NCBI GenBank assembly: GCA_025642065.1
Contig: JAODUP010000573.1
Coordinates: 253,501-317,500 of the forward strand
DNA length: 64,000 bases
Direction: 5' to 3'
From: Paralvinella palmiformis
Taxonomy: Eukaryota > Annelida > Polychaeta > Terebellida > Alvinellidae
In this document: positions 1-14,614 of the stretch, piece by piece
Layout of the letters: each line of letters starts with the position of its first letter
How positions within the stretch are numbered: the first letter of the stretch is position 1
Notes under the pieces: model-generated
What the model was told of the DNA's origin: nothing
Databases searched by the model: none
The model's input: only the letters and a program-made list of their open reading frames with translations
Position numbers and translations under genes: made by a program

Positions 1-19
1 AATATTTGACTTGTTTTAT

Positions 20-140
20 TGATTGATTGATGTTTTATGGACACTTTTGTGGAGATCGTAGGCTAAATGGGGTGAGTGACCTGCAAAGGTATTGAAGCGA
101 AGTCAAAGTTGAAACATTCTTCAGATATTTTTGTGAGGAT
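20..140 (-). mobile_element. Truncated tRNA-SINE (family A), 3' part only
   Basis: Contains the family A body read on the minus strand (tgttttatggacacttttgt, gtaggctaaatggg, gtgacctgcaaagg, cttcagatat). The tRNA-like head is missing; the sequence diverges after about 140. Confidence 0.7.
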
Positions 141-1333
141 GTTTTGGAAACAACTGGTTCTGTGGGAAGGATGGAAATGTTTCTATAAAGTGTCAAGGTG
201 TCTTTTAGGTTTCATTGATAATTGTCCAATGATTCTAACTGTCTTAACATTTATCCAATCAAAATTGATATGGCATGCTAACTTGATATGATATTTTGTG
301 AAGACTAGAAATAATTAGATATTATATTTGCATGTAAATATGGGTAATATAAAATGAGAACTGAAGGTTAAAGTATTATTATCTTTTAGTCAAACACCAT
401 ATTATGTAGTTTAGTTATATATATATATAGACCAAAAATCTGTCCTGGAAACATCTCTCACCTGACGACTGTATCATGGCCATAAAGTATCAATTGTCAC
501 ACATAAAGAATAAAACATATTGATATTGAACATTTCTCTCTCCAGTTTAAAGTACTCTGACCTTCTATTGTGTGACTAAATAAACATTTATGTTGATATA
601 TCTGTTGTTAATATGATATAATATCACATCTGGTTAGTTATGTCATATCACATCTGTCTATTTATACCAGATTTAGAGAGTTATATTGTTAGTTAATCGT
701 CATCTTACAGTTATACATCTGGCTAATATTGATTGCAGCATCTAGCTTTTAAACTACATTTTGAGAAAGATGTGAGAACAAAACCAAATAAGATCCGAGA
801 AGCTTCTTCCTCTGATAGATAAGGGATATTTAAAGTTTATATCTAAAATAAGAAAATGTTATATAAATAAAATTTGATACAATGAAAATAATTGAATTAA
901 TAGTCATGTTTGAAGTAAAATTTGCTCTTCATTATCTACCCATACGTGGTGTTATGTGTATATATACTTGGAAGTATTCATACCTGCTCCTTTATAACCC
1001 CCCCCCACACACACACACGTATACATACACACACACACCACCACATTATAGACACTAGTATTATCAACATTCTACAATATTTGTTTGTTTTCACTGATAT
1101 GTTTCTGACTGTAAGCCACTATCTCCTTGTTATTTCTATGTATAACTAGATCATGGTCACTGATATGCTGTGACCTGAAATATTCATAACCTAAAATATT
1201 TATCATAACAGACCAATATAAAGTGAAGTGTGTGTCTGCGCGCATGCTGAACAGAATATGAATGTGTCAGTAACTGTTTGTAAGATGTAGATCTTTGTGG
1301 ATGATTTTCAAAATAGTGTGTGTGTGTCAATGA

Positions 1334-1521
1334 TGATGATGATTGGTGTTTTACGGCCACTTTTGTGCACATGGTAGGCTAAATGGGCCGAGCGACCTCA
1401 AAATGTAATGAGACGAAGTGAAAGACGAAACAACCTTCAGATATGCCCACGCCGGGATTCGAACACGGGTGGTAGTGATCTGTGGTCCAGCACACTACCG
1501 CTAGACCACGGAGGCGCCCCA
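1334..1521 (-). mobile_element. tRNA-derived SINE, family A, full length with target-site duplication
   Basis: On the minus strand it starts with a tRNA-like head: box A-like tggtctagcggtagt (here agaccac...ccgctag reversed) and box B gttcgaatccc. A unique body and a (CAT)n-type tail follow. It is flanked by a 15-bp direct repeat, tgtgtgtgtcaatga, at 1319-1333 and 1522-1536. Confidence 0.88.
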
Positions 1522-1621
1522 TGTGTGTGTCAATGAGAAATGTACTCTGTCAACATGAGATTATTCTGTAGGCAACTATAATTAGTATTTCTTTGTGGCT
1601 AATACTTGTATCCCATACTGG

Positions 1622-1836
1622 CAGTATTTTAGACCAGACATAAAGTCCCTCATCTCATATTGTTAGTATTTTAGATTAGACATAAGGTTCCTCATTTCAT
1701 AATATCAGTATTTTAGACCAGATGCAAGTTTCCTCATCTCATTTTGTCAGTATTTTAGACCAGACATAAAGTTCCTCATCTCATATTGTTAGTATTTTAG
1801 ATCAGATATAGGGTTCCTCATGTCATATTTAGTTAT
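1622..1836 (+). repeat. 42-bp minisatellite, about 5 copies
   Basis: Repeats of gtattttagaccagacataa followed by agttcctcatctcatattgtta, period about 42 bp, 80-95% alike by eye. Confidence 0.8.
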
Positions 1837-2119
1837 TTGTTTGTCTGTTAATGATGTTTTGATGATTCAGTTTTGGTCTGACTACTAGAGTGTAATATAA
1901 TAGTTAATGAGTATGGTTTGAAGGTTTTGATAAGTACAAGGTGAGATGTTAATGAGTATAGGATTATAGATGTTGAGGAACATGAGTAAAGGATATTTGG
2001 AGATTATCTGAGATTTTCCTCATCTAGATTCATCATTACTATAATGACTGATATGTTATTAGAAGATAAATAACACAATTTAGCAAAACAAATGATACTC
2101 ACTCAGTCACTGTGATACC

Positions 2120-2166
<47 letters not shown>
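2120..2166. repeat. (AAT)n microsatellite
   Basis: Uninterrupted taa/aat triplets. Many short AT, CA and AAT tracts like this occur across the window. Confidence 0.95.
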
Positions 2167-2167
<1 letters not shown>

Positions 2168-2729
2168 TAAAGCCAATATAGCCAGTTATATTAGCTACAG
2201 TATTGTAGTATATAATTGTGCTATATTGGAGTTAGAAAGAAGCCAACTGTAAAACATTGCCCTGAAGTAGAGAGATACACTATTAGATTACTACCTGAGA
2301 TATTGTATAAATATTAAAACTCTTGAAGTAGTTGGGCTTATGATAAAATCACTTTTAATTAACTACCTTTTGAATGTTGACGATTTTGTTATTGCCATTC
2401 AAAGATTGATTAATCTGACACATTGGTCATTCATCAGTGTATATGGACTACAAACAATGTCAGAACCTGTCTACATTACTAGATGCCATGACCATAATGT
2501 AATTAACAATATATCAGTTTGGTAAATGTTTCTTACCATATACGTGTAGTCAGTCAGTCTACTGAAGTTTGTGTAATACTGTACACTCTGACATCACAGT
2601 GTACTATAGATCTTCAGATTAGCGCTTTTGATCACCCGTTGGGCTCAATGTCCTTGTGATCCGGGTTCGGGCTTGGGTAATGTTTGACTTGATATCACCC
2701 CTTGGGCTGTATGTATGCCCCTGTCATCC

Positions 2730-3110
2730 TGTGGGGTTCCCACGTATCCTGGAAAAACCTGGAAAACAACACATTCATTTTCAGGTCATGGAAATGTCCT
2801 TGAATTTTACAAAATCAGGAAATGTCCTGGAAAAAATATTGCTTGTAAAAAATCCAATTAGAACCAAAAAAACCCCAGTAAATAAACATTATGGCTGTAG
2901 AAGAAAACTTCAATTGTAGAAGAAAAAGAGTACCAGTAAATAGTCTTGATATCCCATGTTAGTTAAAATTTAAATAAAAGTGGCTGGATCAGAGGAGGAG
3001 GCTGTACTATAAAAATGTCTACACACATCTTGATTTATTAGCTTTAAATCTTGTATACTTGTCCTGTAAAATGGTAACTTTGTCCTGGAAATCTCCTGGA
3101 AAATAATATA
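2730..3110. mobile_element. Diverged relative of the tcctgga-rich inverted-terminal element
   Basis: Shows scattered tcctggaaaa / cctggaaaa / tgtcctggaa motifs like those in the elements at 33597 and 41022, starting near ggggttcccacg. Too diverged to set ends. Confidence 0.35.
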
Positions 3111-3682
3111 TCTTTAACTGTGAACCTGATGTCCTGAGAGGGCTTGTAAATTATTTCTCTTGAGATCACCTCTTGGGCTCTTATATCCCTGTAATCCTGG
3201 TTAGGATTTGTAGAGTGTTTCTCTTGGGATCATCACTTGGGCTTTATCTTCTAGATGTGAGTAGATGAAAGTTGTTATAACTGAGTCATTAGTTTGTTTA
3301 GTGGAAAGCTCAATAAGTACATCTTAATATTTACTGTAATATAGTTGCCTATCAGTCTGTGTCAGTATACATATAATTGTTTACACATATAATATGTTGT
3401 ATTCTGTTTGATATTATTTAAATTATCACTAAATTAGATGATCTGTGCTAATTTATATTTGACTAATACCCTAATTATAATCATCAACATTAAACTCGTA
3501 TTCTCATAGAGAGAACAGATAGTTATCTAATCTCTGTGATAGTAGTTTGTTTTCATATCACAGAAGACAATAAGAGACAGTTGAACAAATTTCCACTTCA
3601 TATTAAAACATCTTCGTGTCCCGTCATTTAGTGGTATGGATTATATATAAGAGTAAATAGTCCCTTTGTATTAAGAGTCATT

Positions 3683-3873
3683 TGGTGATGATGATGATGA
3701 TGATGATGATGATTGATGTTTTACGGCCACTTTTGTGCACATGATAGGCTAAATGGGCCGAGTGACCTCCAAAGGTAATTAAACACCCTTCAGATATGTC
3801 TACGCCGAGATTCGAACACAGGTGGTAGTGATCTGTGATCCAACACACTACCAGTTAGACCACAGAGGTGCCC
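3683..3873 (-). mobile_element. tRNA-derived SINE, family A, with target-site duplication
   Basis: Minus-strand copy with the box B-like stretch and a (TGA)n-type tail read on the plus strand at 3684-3711. The 11-bp direct repeat taagagtcatt flanks it at 3672-3682 and 3874-3884. More diverged than the copy at 1334. Confidence 0.85.
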
Positions 3874-3884
3874 TAAGAGTCATT

Positions 3885-6800
3885 AGAATAAAGAGATAAA
3901 ACGTTAGGATTCTCAGGTTGTTAGACTCAGTATATCAATATTAGTAGAATTAGAAGAAAGTTTGTGTTGTAGTTGATATGAATAACAAATTAGGTGATTA
4001 TAGATTAGATACTCTCTCTTTTTACGTACACTACATCTAATTATTTAGACAACACAATACTGAATAGAAGAGAAACATATTGTACAGTTAAATAGTACAC
4101 ACACACATGTACACACACACATGTACACACAGAGCTAAATTAAACCACCACTTAATTAGAAGTGTTAGAAATAATCGATGTTAAATATTATTATAAATAC
4201 CTGACTGAAACATTATGATATATTAAATTACTAATATTAATAAACAAGACTGTATTAGTTAGAAGGTTATACATCCTGAGGAGTTAACCCCTTATGAATC
4301 ATCCAGACATCTATAGCACACATTCAATAGTCTTACAATTACTTAATCATCTGGAATGTGAGTAACATCAGTTTATTATTTAGATTTTCTTGATGTCATC
4401 ATTTGAGGACTGATGAAACATTATGTGGTTACAGTTCCCAGATGAATCATATAGAGGTTGTGTTCAAATTTCAATATTTCCCGTGCTGACGTATTTACAC
4501 CCTGCCAACACACACACACACACGCACACACACACAGGTAGAGAGAGTGATATTGTCCAGTGTTTATAATATTGTCTCTAGCCCCAGATGTATCCCAATA
4601 ATAAAGCTATAGGTATATAGTTTAGACTGACATTTAATGCCAGTTTGTAGAGAGTAGACTTGATCTAGTTAGTGATAATTGGCTGATGTTGTTTGGTCAC
4701 TTAATACTATTATCTAGGTTTGGCCATTAGTGGGTATAGCTAGTAAATTGCTATATACAGAGAGACTGGATTATGTACACACACATAGAAAGAGACATTT
4801 ATTACTGACTACACATATAATTTCAGTTTATTACCATATTCTACAGTATCATATTGAAGATGTTCACTTCGTACTTATTTTCTTTTATTAATATATTTTA
4901 TGAAATTCAGTTTGACTAACATTACCTGTAGAAAGTTTATCAGTATCTTCAAAATATTACTGTAAAACAAATGTAAACTAACCATTGGTAATATGTTATT
5001 GTAACACGTCAAAAACTAAGACACGATTTAAACTGAGAGAGAGAGGGATATACAACGTATGTCTATATGTTATAGGCGAGCACTTAGAATGTTTGGATTG
5101 AGCATTCTAATCAAGAATGTTTATATCAAAAATACTAGTTGACTTGTAAGTGTAATATGTTGGGGGCACTTCTTAGACGGACGCTTGGTGTAAACACTTG
5201 GAAATTAAATAACATTGATAGCAGCTTTAAATGATCTGTGTGTTTCATACCTGATCACTGGTTTATAGCATGTTTAATGATCTCTTCTTTACAGAAAGCC
5301 AAACTAGTGTCATATATTTATTAATATATCTTATGTATATGATGCAGTACAGTTCTATACTTTGTGTGTTACTGTGGTTTAGATGGGAATAAAATAATCG
5401 TTTGAATTAAATTCTTGCTTGCTTCGTCAGTCACAGCATGAAGCACAGTTGTTTGAGCAGTGTGCTGCAAACATACACGTGAGGGTTCAAATCCTAGTGT
5501 TATGTGTGTGTTTATAAAATTTCTCAGGCTCCAGGCTAAATATATAGCACCCGGATCAGTTGAATTAGTGATCCCAGTTCTCATATCTTAATTATATGAT
5601 AGATCTCCATAATAATAAATGTACTCTTATTGTTTAAATAACATTGTTATGTTAAACTGTCATACTGACTTATATTAGTGCCTTGGATCTTGATGATATC
5701 TTAACCAGTCAGGCTACAGAAAACCATTGATTTATAAATAATGAAATGCTTTAAATAAATTTTAATAAGTTCTCATGAATGAGGTGTCCCATAATATGTT
5801 GAGTATTAAGGACTAATTAATGGATTTCAGTATCATAATAATTTATAATAAGTTTATTTAATAATAATATTATGGTAAAAGATAAAAAATGACTTCCATT
5901 AAGGAGTTGATAGATATGTCAAAAATGGTAGAAGAATATATTATTTTGATATGAATTAAATTTTTTGCCAACATGTTTAGGTAATTTTAGTATGATGGTT
6001 AAACTGAAATACACATTTGTCAATGCTACTAACTGTACACATTATAACAGATTTGTGAAATTATTGTTTGAATTATGTTTTTGTTCATTCCATCATTATC
6101 TCTGGTTTCACAGGATTGAAAAAGATGATGATTATTTTAAAATAATTTTTTTTACTTCATTATAACGTTCATCTTCTAATAATATCCTAACTGTTCCCAA
6201 CTCCTAAAATAAACTATTCCAAGTTACTTATAAATACTGACCTTTTTTATCATTAATACATCACTTTATACTTCCATACTAATACATGGTCTTCCCTAAA
6301 CTTTATCCACTCAGTTAGTTAAAAAAAGGAGAGAATTTATACATTGATTTTCAACATGTTTGAACTGTGTTTGACAAATGACCCGTATCCCAATAAAATT
6401 AAGTATGTCACTTCCCTTGTATGACCTATATCCATGATCAAAATATAATATTAAGTAGATATGGTTTATAGTAAAATAAGAAATGTCTGTTTGACTCCTA
6501 CTGGTCAGTGAACATTTTCAGCTTGTTTTGATCAATAGTGTGTCGTTGATATAGTATCTACTTTTATTATTATATTAATAACATTTTAATCTTGGCTCTT
6601 TATTAAACTAAGTTATAACAATAGTGTTTAATGTTTCTGTTTGAGGTTTGTTTAGTTTATCAGTTGTGTACACAAACAAAACAATTACCTTAAAATGTCC
6701 AGAAATGGTTTGTGATAATTACCGGAGTGTCAGTGGGGTGGGGGGGGGGGGGTCTGTTCTCGGTCTACTTCACCTCCATTTATATTATCTTATATAATTA
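3885..6800. other. Non-coding AT-rich stretch
   Basis: No convincing exon. Holds (CA)n at about 4507-4537 and a possible diverged tRNA-like head at about 5425-5500 (gagggttcaaatcctag resembles a box B). No ORF shows recognisable protein sequence. Confidence 0.5.
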
Positions 6801-6801
6801 T

Positions 6802-7375
6802 GGTGACTGATTAAAGTCTGCTATAACTGATTATTGAGATGGTCTACCTTATATAGTTTACTGATTAAAGTCTGCTATAACCGATTATTGAGATGGTCTC
6901 TACCTTATATAGTTTACTGATTAAAGTCTGCTATAACTGATTATTGAGATGATCTCTACCTTATATAGTTTACTGATTAAAGTCTGGCATAGCCGATTAT
7001 TGAGATGGTCTACCTTATATAGTTTACTGATTAAAGTCTACTATAACCGATTATTGAGATGGTCTCTACCTTATATATTTTTCTGATTAAAGTCTGCTAT
7101 AACCGATTATTGAGATGGTCTCTACCTTATATAGTTTACTGATTAAAGTCTGCTATAACTGATTATTGAGATGGTCTCTACCTTATATAGTTTACTGATT
7201 AAAGTCTGCTATAACTGATTATTATATAGTTTACTGATTAAAGTCTGATATAACTGATTATTGAGGTGGTCTCTACCTTATATAGTTTACTGATTAAAGT
7301 CTGCTATAAGTATAACTGATTATTATATAGTTTACTGATTAAAGTCTGCTATAACCGATTATTGAGATGGTCTCT
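6802..7375 (+). repeat. 56-bp minisatellite, about 11 copies
   Basis: Unit begins tttactgattaaagtctgct, then ataaccgattattgagatgg and tctctaccttatatag. Some units are shortened to about 30 bp by loss of the gagatggtctctacc part. Confidence 0.9.
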
Positions 7376-10250
7376 GTTATCCTCCTCCATCTGATACAAG
7401 ACTTTGGTTATGCTCTAAATCTGTATCCTGTAGATACATTAATAATTGTTACCAGGTAGTCACACTATATATAAGTTTGTAATAATTAAGGATGATATGT
7501 AATGATTGCTTCATGTATTAAAATTACTGATGTCGGTGATCAAAGATAGATAATATGATCATCCTATAGTTATTTAAATGTTATCAATATCAGTGATCTC
7601 TTTGGCAGGGAGGAGGTCCCCTGTTCATTTTTATTCCACGTTTCTAATTGGCCACTTAGTGTGCAATCTATTATTTTTAGCCAGTGAGAGCACAATATAA
7701 AAACTTTCAGATCTAGTCTTCTTGTACTGGGTCAGGTTCTCCCTGAGTCACTGATGTACAGTTATATAGAGAGAAAAAACTTATAAAGACTTGATTTCTT
7801 TTGGTGAAAAAACGGCAACAAAACAATTTGTCCTTCTTGATAAATATCCAATTTGCTGTTGGGGATGTTTGGTACTTAAATGGACTTGCAGTTTAAGGTT
7901 TCTTCTAGTTTGTATTTATATCAGTAGTCAGCCATGTTTATTTTTGTAACCATTTTTTAATTATTTATTTACTCGTGATATTCGGGGCTTGGATAGTGTT
8001 TTAATTTTATGTACAACTTGTTGGATCAGATCAGACAATAGTTACAATTTACTGAATTTATTCTCTTAATCACCTCTGGTGTGAAAAGTGCAAGCCGACG
8101 CTGATATTGTTAGTTGATGGAATGGCCTGTAGGTGGCATGTCGGTCTGTCTACTTCTCCGTGGAGTCAGAGCTTATGGATAATATCATACTGGGGCAGTA
8201 AAACCTGTCTTAAGATACATGAATTATTTGATCATGTGACCAAAGAAGGCTAAATGAATAGTTATATTTTAAGGTGGGTGATAATGAGGGTGTATTTGCT
8301 TGTTCAGTTTTTAAATGTGATATTAACCTAGATATTTTCATTGTTTTTTGTATAACACATTATGACATGTTTACATCTTAATGTATGTATGTTCTGTATA
8401 ATTTGTATATGTATATTTTTGTATTGTATAAGTTGTTGTCACTATTCACTTTAGAAATGAAATCTTACGAGCTATTTTGTGTGTGTGTGTGTGTGAGGTT
8501 GCCTGTTTTCCAGGTATTAATAAATGTTAATAATTCAATCAGAGAGCCATCATAGCTGCCAGAAATAAAAGAAACAATACTATAATTGTAGCTAGTCCCC
8601 ACAACTTCACACAACAGTTTCTATTTATTTTATTTTAAATAATATTTTAGATATCTATATTCAAATATTGTATAATATTTTATTATTTTCATTTTATAGT
8701 TGTGATATTAATTAATATTAAACTATTTTTGCAGAATGTAAAAACATAATAATCATTTTATAACATCCATCCACCTTTAGTATATTTAAATGGAAACATC
8801 TCTGTGGGTGTACTACATTCGATATATTCAAAACCTTTGTAGACTATATACGATAATACTATTATACTATAGTATCGATATATGGTACTGGTCCTTAGTA
8901 CACTGGAAACTAAATTGTTGATTATCTACATCAGATAGTATCATCCTGATGTAGAGGATGATACTTGTGTTGTTAATGATTGAGTTACTGGCTACAGATA
9001 GATTAAAGGCTGGATGATGTGTAATATATGACCTCAACTATAGTGGTCCTATCTAGTATTGTTGTCTGCTGGGACGGACGGACGCACCTACACACACATA
9101 CAACACACACACACACGGCTTGCCATATTTTGTTCTATTCTCAGACCCACCCCCACACATAGGGGCGTGTCTGTCTCTAAGCTACGTGAATGGCTGAAAC
9201 AGCACATACGCATACACACGCGTAGACACTCCTCTCTTACACATAACTGATCAGGGGGAGTAGGATAGTACTAGCTAACTGTACCCAGCCGTAAACCGGG
9301 TATGTTTACTGTCTGATTGTGTAATCACTAGACGTCTAACTTATTTACGGTAGGATTTATAGAGGGAAAACAGGGATATCGTCCCTGAATATACTACCTA
9401 CTAGCCGTCGGTGAGTACCTAACTGAGTCCATGTTTTACACGTATAACAGACTGAATAATGTGCCATATGTAGAATCAATATTTACAGCTACTTGATCAA
9501 TACACGTTGTTGGTAAGATTGTCGTCAATTGTGTGTGTGTGTGCGTGTGTCAATGTTTATTGATTAGAGTGTGACATACGGGTGTCTTCCCTATTTGATT
9601 ATTACATTTTAGATCTACAACACATTACACAAGGTTTTTTTTATAAATTATATTAAATTTTGATTGGGGTTCTGTTGGCAAGTTGCCAGGACTTTTAGAG
9701 CTCGGCCGGACTACACGTTTGTGCTCGGTTCTGGGATGTCAGGGATTGCGTTGACATTGTGAAGGGTTATAGCTGTCTGACATGTGTGACATCCGACAGG
9801 TATCGTGTATGATTGTGTAACATCTGACTGATGTGAAGGCTAAGGCGCGTGATGATGTAACATAATTTGATGGGGATTTTATATAATGGGAGGTTGTGTT
9901 ATCACTTTGTGGCTAGTGTCTGTAGTATGTGAATATTGTGACATGTCACTGTATCACATCTGACAGGTATCAAATCTGACAGATATCACACCAGACTGTG
10001 TCAGATGAGAGCTGTGATACCCGAAAGCTCTTATATGTGACACTTATAATCCCTAAACTCTGTGACATTACTGCGACATTAATGTTTTATAGGTGTTACC
10101 TTGGTGACAGAGAATGTACCCAGTGACGTGTTATAGTCGTATTAACATGTTACCTGGATTGTATGTGTGTGTGTCTGTGTTCCTATATGGCTAAGTCTAC
10201 TGAAGCAGGTCACTATAGCAACCATCAACAGGCTGTCATATACACCCCCC
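7376..10250. other. Non-coding stretch with short CpG-containing patches
   Basis: No exon seen. 9060-9450 is less AT-rich than its surroundings with several CpGs. 9770-10020 contains degenerate repeats of tgacatctgacaggtatca. (GT)n near 8478 and 9530. Confidence 0.5.
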
Positions 10251-10252
10251 CC

Positions 10253-11749
10253 CGTCTGTCACTTTGTCTGTACCCATTTGTTTATGTAGCTGGGTGTCTC
10301 TCTGTCTGTCACTTGGTCTGTACCCGTTTGTTTATGTAGCTGGGTGTCTCTCTCTGTCTGTCACTTTGTCTGTACCCATTTGTTTATGTAGCTGGGTGTC
10401 TCTCTGTCTGTCACTTTGTCTGTACCCATTTGTTTATGTAGCTGGGTGTCTCTCTGTCTGTCACTTTGTCTCTACCCGTTTATTTATGTAGCTGGGTGTC
10501 TCTCTGTCCGTCACTTGGTCTGTACCCATTTGTTTATGTAGCTGGGTGTCTCTCTCTGTCTGTCACTTTGTCTGTACCCGTTTGTTTATGTAGCTGGGTG
10601 TCTCTCTGTCCGTCACTTGGTCTGTACCCATTTGTTTATGTAGCTGGGTGTCTCTCTGTTTGTTACCTTGTCTGTACCCATTTCTTTATGTAGCAGGGTG
10701 TCTCTCTGTCTGTCACTTGGTCTGTACCCGTTTGTTTATGTAGCTGGGTGTCTCTCTGTCTGTCACTTGGTCTGTACCCATTTGTTTATGTAGCTGGGTG
10801 TCTCTCTGTTTGTTACCTTGTCTGTACCCATTTGTTTATGTAGCAGGGTGTCTCTCTGTCTGTCACTTGGTCTGTACCCGTTTGTTTATGTAGCTGGGTG
10901 TCTCTCTGTCTGTCACTTGGTCTGTACCCGTTTGTTTGTGTAGCTGGGTGTCTCTCTCTCTATCTCTCTGTCTGTCACTTTGTCTGTACCCGTTTGTTTA
11001 TGTAGCTGGGTGTTTCTCTCTCTCTCTATCTCTCTGTCTGTCACTTGGTCTGTACCCATTTCTTTATGTAGCAGGGTGTCTGTCACTTTGTCTCTACCCA
11101 TTTGTTTATGTAGCTGGGTGTCTCTCTGTCTGTCACTTTGTCTCTACCCATTTGTTTATGTAGCTGGGTGTCTCTCTCTCTATCTCTCTGTCTGTCACTT
11201 TGTCTGTACCCATTTGTTTATGTAGCTGGGTGTCTCTCTGTCTGTCACTTTGTCTATACCCATTTGTTTATGTAGTACCCATTTGTTTATGTAGCTGGGT
11301 GTCTCTCTCTCTCTATCTCTCTGTCTGTCACTTTGTCTGTACCCATTTGTTTATGTAGCTGGGTGTCTCTCTGTCTGTCACTTTGTCTATACCCATTTGT
11401 TTATGTAGCTGGGTGTCTCTCTCTCTCTCTCTCTCTATCTCTCTGTCTGTCACTTTGTCTCTACCCATTTGTTTATGTAGCTGGGTGTCTCTCTCTCTCT
11501 ATCTCTCTGTCTGTCACTTTGTCTATACCCATTTGTTTATGTAGCTGGGTGTTCTCTCTCTCTGTCTTCACTTTGTCTATACCCATTTGTTTATGTAGCT
11601 GGGTGTCTCTCTCTTTCTTCTCTCTCGTTATGGCTGCTCTTCTCTCTCTACTTTGTCTGTACCCATTTGTTTATGTAGCTGGGTGTCTCTCTCTCTCTAT
11701 CTCTCTGTCTGTCACTTTGTCTATACCCATTTGTTTATGTAGCTGGGTG

Positions 11750-11782
<33 letters not shown>

Positions 11783-12003
11783 GTCTGTCACTTTGTCTGT
11801 ACCCATTTGTTTATGTAGCTGGGTGTCTCTCTCTCTCTATCTCTCTGTCTGTCACTTTGTCTATACCCATTTGTTTATGTAGCTGGGTGTCTCTCTCTCT
11901 CTCTCTCTATCTATCTCTCTGTCTGTCACTTTGTCTGTACCCATTTGTTTATGTAGCTGGGTGTCTGTATCTCTCTGTCTGTCACTTTGTCTCTACCCAT
12001 TTC
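10253..12003 (+). repeat. Large 50-bp minisatellite, roughly 30 copies
   Basis: Unit tgtctctctgtctgtcactt followed by tgtctgtacccatttgttta and tgtagctggg. Length differences come mainly from (CT)n expansion inside units. The apparent ORFs (…YPFVYVAG…) are by-products of a repeat whose unit lacks stops and is not a multiple of 3. Confidence 0.93.
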
Positions 12004-12827
12004 TCTCTATCTGTATGTAGCTAGCCCATTATACATGTTTAGTATATAGTTACAGATATCATAATTTAGTTAAATATTACTATTCTTGTATCTTTTCACT
12101 TCACTAATTAGTCTTTCAGTAATTCCTAGTGTTGTTAGGTAAACATTTAATATTTTACTTGATAATATTTAATAGCAGACTGTTTATAAGAACATTTTCT
12201 GTATAGCAGTGTCATTATTAATAATATAATAATAACACTCTTTATCATTATGTTATGCACTTCAGGTATATTAATATCATCTGCTGATTAGAAATATCTT
12301 CTTTTTTTAAGTTTTCTGAACAAAGTTTTCATCATATTCATTTAAAATATTTAATTATTTTTGTTTATTATCCTTGATATAAAAATAAAGAAAAGATTGT
12401 TGATATGTATTTGTATAATATTTTTAGATACTCCACTAAATACATTGAAATTCCTAAAAAAACTGATACAAAAGAAAGTAGCATACCTTGTTGAAAGTAA
12501 CAGAAACAGTCAGACATTTAAAAACATGATGTTGATTATATAACACTTTATTATTAATTGTTCTGAGGTATCTCCAACTAATACTGGATGATATGGATCA
12601 GCAACTCTGTATCCTCAGGTACAAACTGTATCTGACAAGGTATCTGTTTATTACTGAGTGACAGTGTCAGGTATATATAGATAATAAATTATCTCTAAAT
12701 ATCTGGGTTTTAGAACTATTATATATCCAGTCCTATAACTATTATATGTAAGTCCTATCAGTACAACTATTATATACCCAATCCCATAACATCTTTATAC
12801 CCAGGGTTATAAGAACTATATACCCAG

Positions 12828-13668
12828 GGTTAGGTTTTTACCGTAAAAAAATATCAAGTTTTTTTACGATGTAATGTAAAAAATTGTTATTAACTGTAAA
12901 TAAAATAAAAACATGAATAAGCATTGTGTATCTAATTAAACACATTCACATAATGATGTCTTCACTCAAATGCATCTCATAAACATACACATATAGAAAG
13001 AACAAAATGTATAACTTTTGTGATCGTATTACCTTAAATATTGGCACAAATGAAATGTAGATTGTGACATAACAGATATTACCTACTCGGTGGAAAACAA
13101 TTAAGACATAACATCAACATAGTTAATATTCTAATTAAACCATTCCTCTGAGTATTCTGTAGCAGAATACCAGGTTAAAGGCTGTGCTATTGCTAAGACA
13201 ATTGCCAACTTTGAATATTTTCAAAATTTGAAAATGATCCTCTCAAAACACATAACCGTCACGTCCTGTCAGGTATGAAACTGGGCATGATAACAGCTTG
13301 GCAGCTAATGCAATAAAGTCACTTGGCAATCAATACAATTTGAGGGTATCATGGGACAGTTGCATCCAGTTGTTATTCCATTTGATTCTTGGTAATTATT
13401 AATTGATAATTTGGGTTTTGTGGGCTTTCTGTATCACTTAAATACACACATACTTATCTAACTGATCAATGCATTATACAATATGTAGTAATACTAACAC
13501 TATGTTGCATTGAACAGGCATTATTAACACTTGATATTATTGTGATTTTCACAATAAAAACTGAATTTTTACAATTCATTGTAAAAAAGCTGTAAAAACC
13601 TGTCTTTTACATGATGTTAAATAACGGTGTTAAAAACGTCTGTGTAAAAAACCTGCCAACCCTACCCA
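12828..13668. mobile_element. Candidate non-autonomous DNA transposon with imperfect inverted ends
   Basis: Left end agggttaggtttttaccgta and right end read in reverse agggttggcaggttttttac are similar inverted repeats. The interior is AT-rich without an ORF. Ends and any target duplication are not clear. Confidence 0.4.
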
Positions 13669-13862
13669 GTCCTATAACTGTTATATATAATATACCCAGT
13701 AGTTATATACTTTTATTTTAAATAATGTATTCAACAAATCATTATCTTGATGGAATAATCGGGTGTCTGTCTGAACATCATTAGTACCCAAAATAAATCA
13801 GTTGGTCTCTGAGACAACATTAACAACATCATATCATATTATTACTTATCACTGATCAAATA

Positions 13863-13955
13863 GTAATAATGATGTATATTTAATAAAGCACCCGTACTAG
13901 CTGGAGCCATTCAACAGCGTTGTACAAATAATATATAATATAATAATACCCAAAT
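13863..13955 (-). mobile_element. 3' tail of a repeat family B (SINE/LINE end)
   Basis: Shares tgtatatttaataaagc, cattcaa and gttgtacaaataatat with 57330-57415. The AAT-rich left edge is the complement of an (ATT)n tail on the minus strand. Confidence 0.6.
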
Positions 13956-14567
13956 AATATGATTATTTGTCTTTGGGTATACAATGTTATATTGTTACTA
14001 GCCACAGGAACCAGTTCCTCTATCCTGATCTATGAGAATTATTACTGTTGTCAACTGATGGCAATTAATTGTCTGAGAAAGTCAATAGTAGAGTTGTGTT
14101 ATACTGAAAAATGTCTACTTAAATTATATAGAAATAAACAACAGTTTATGATAAAGGGTATTTTGTAGAAAAGCTTGAAAGGGGTGGTATGTTGAGGGGG
14201 GGGGGTGTTACAGTATTAGCAGGAAGAACAATAACAGTATTTAAATATGCACATTTTATAATTGTACATATTTAATTTGACATCCATTGTTTTACTCTAA
14301 TAAGAAATATGATGAGATAAGACTGAGATAGAATCATTTTAATACTTTTATGCTGTTCACTATAGTAGTAATTGATAAATAAAGAAAAGTGTGTCCTTCA
14401 AAACATTAGTGTTTTCAAATAATTATTTCCATCAATTTAATTAATCAGCAGTTTTACTGTATATGTGTGCGTGCGTGTGTGTGTGTGTGTGTGTGTTTGA
14501 GAGAGAGCTACAGTTTGAAGTAAACATTTTGATTGATATTCTTTCCTTAATTAATGGTCTGCCTACG

Positions 14568-14614
<47 letters not shown>

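Noticed and set aside
10264..11818. ORFs with repeated YPFVYVAG
   Set aside because: By-product of the 50-bp minisatellite; all three frames give similar text and there is no start or splice context.
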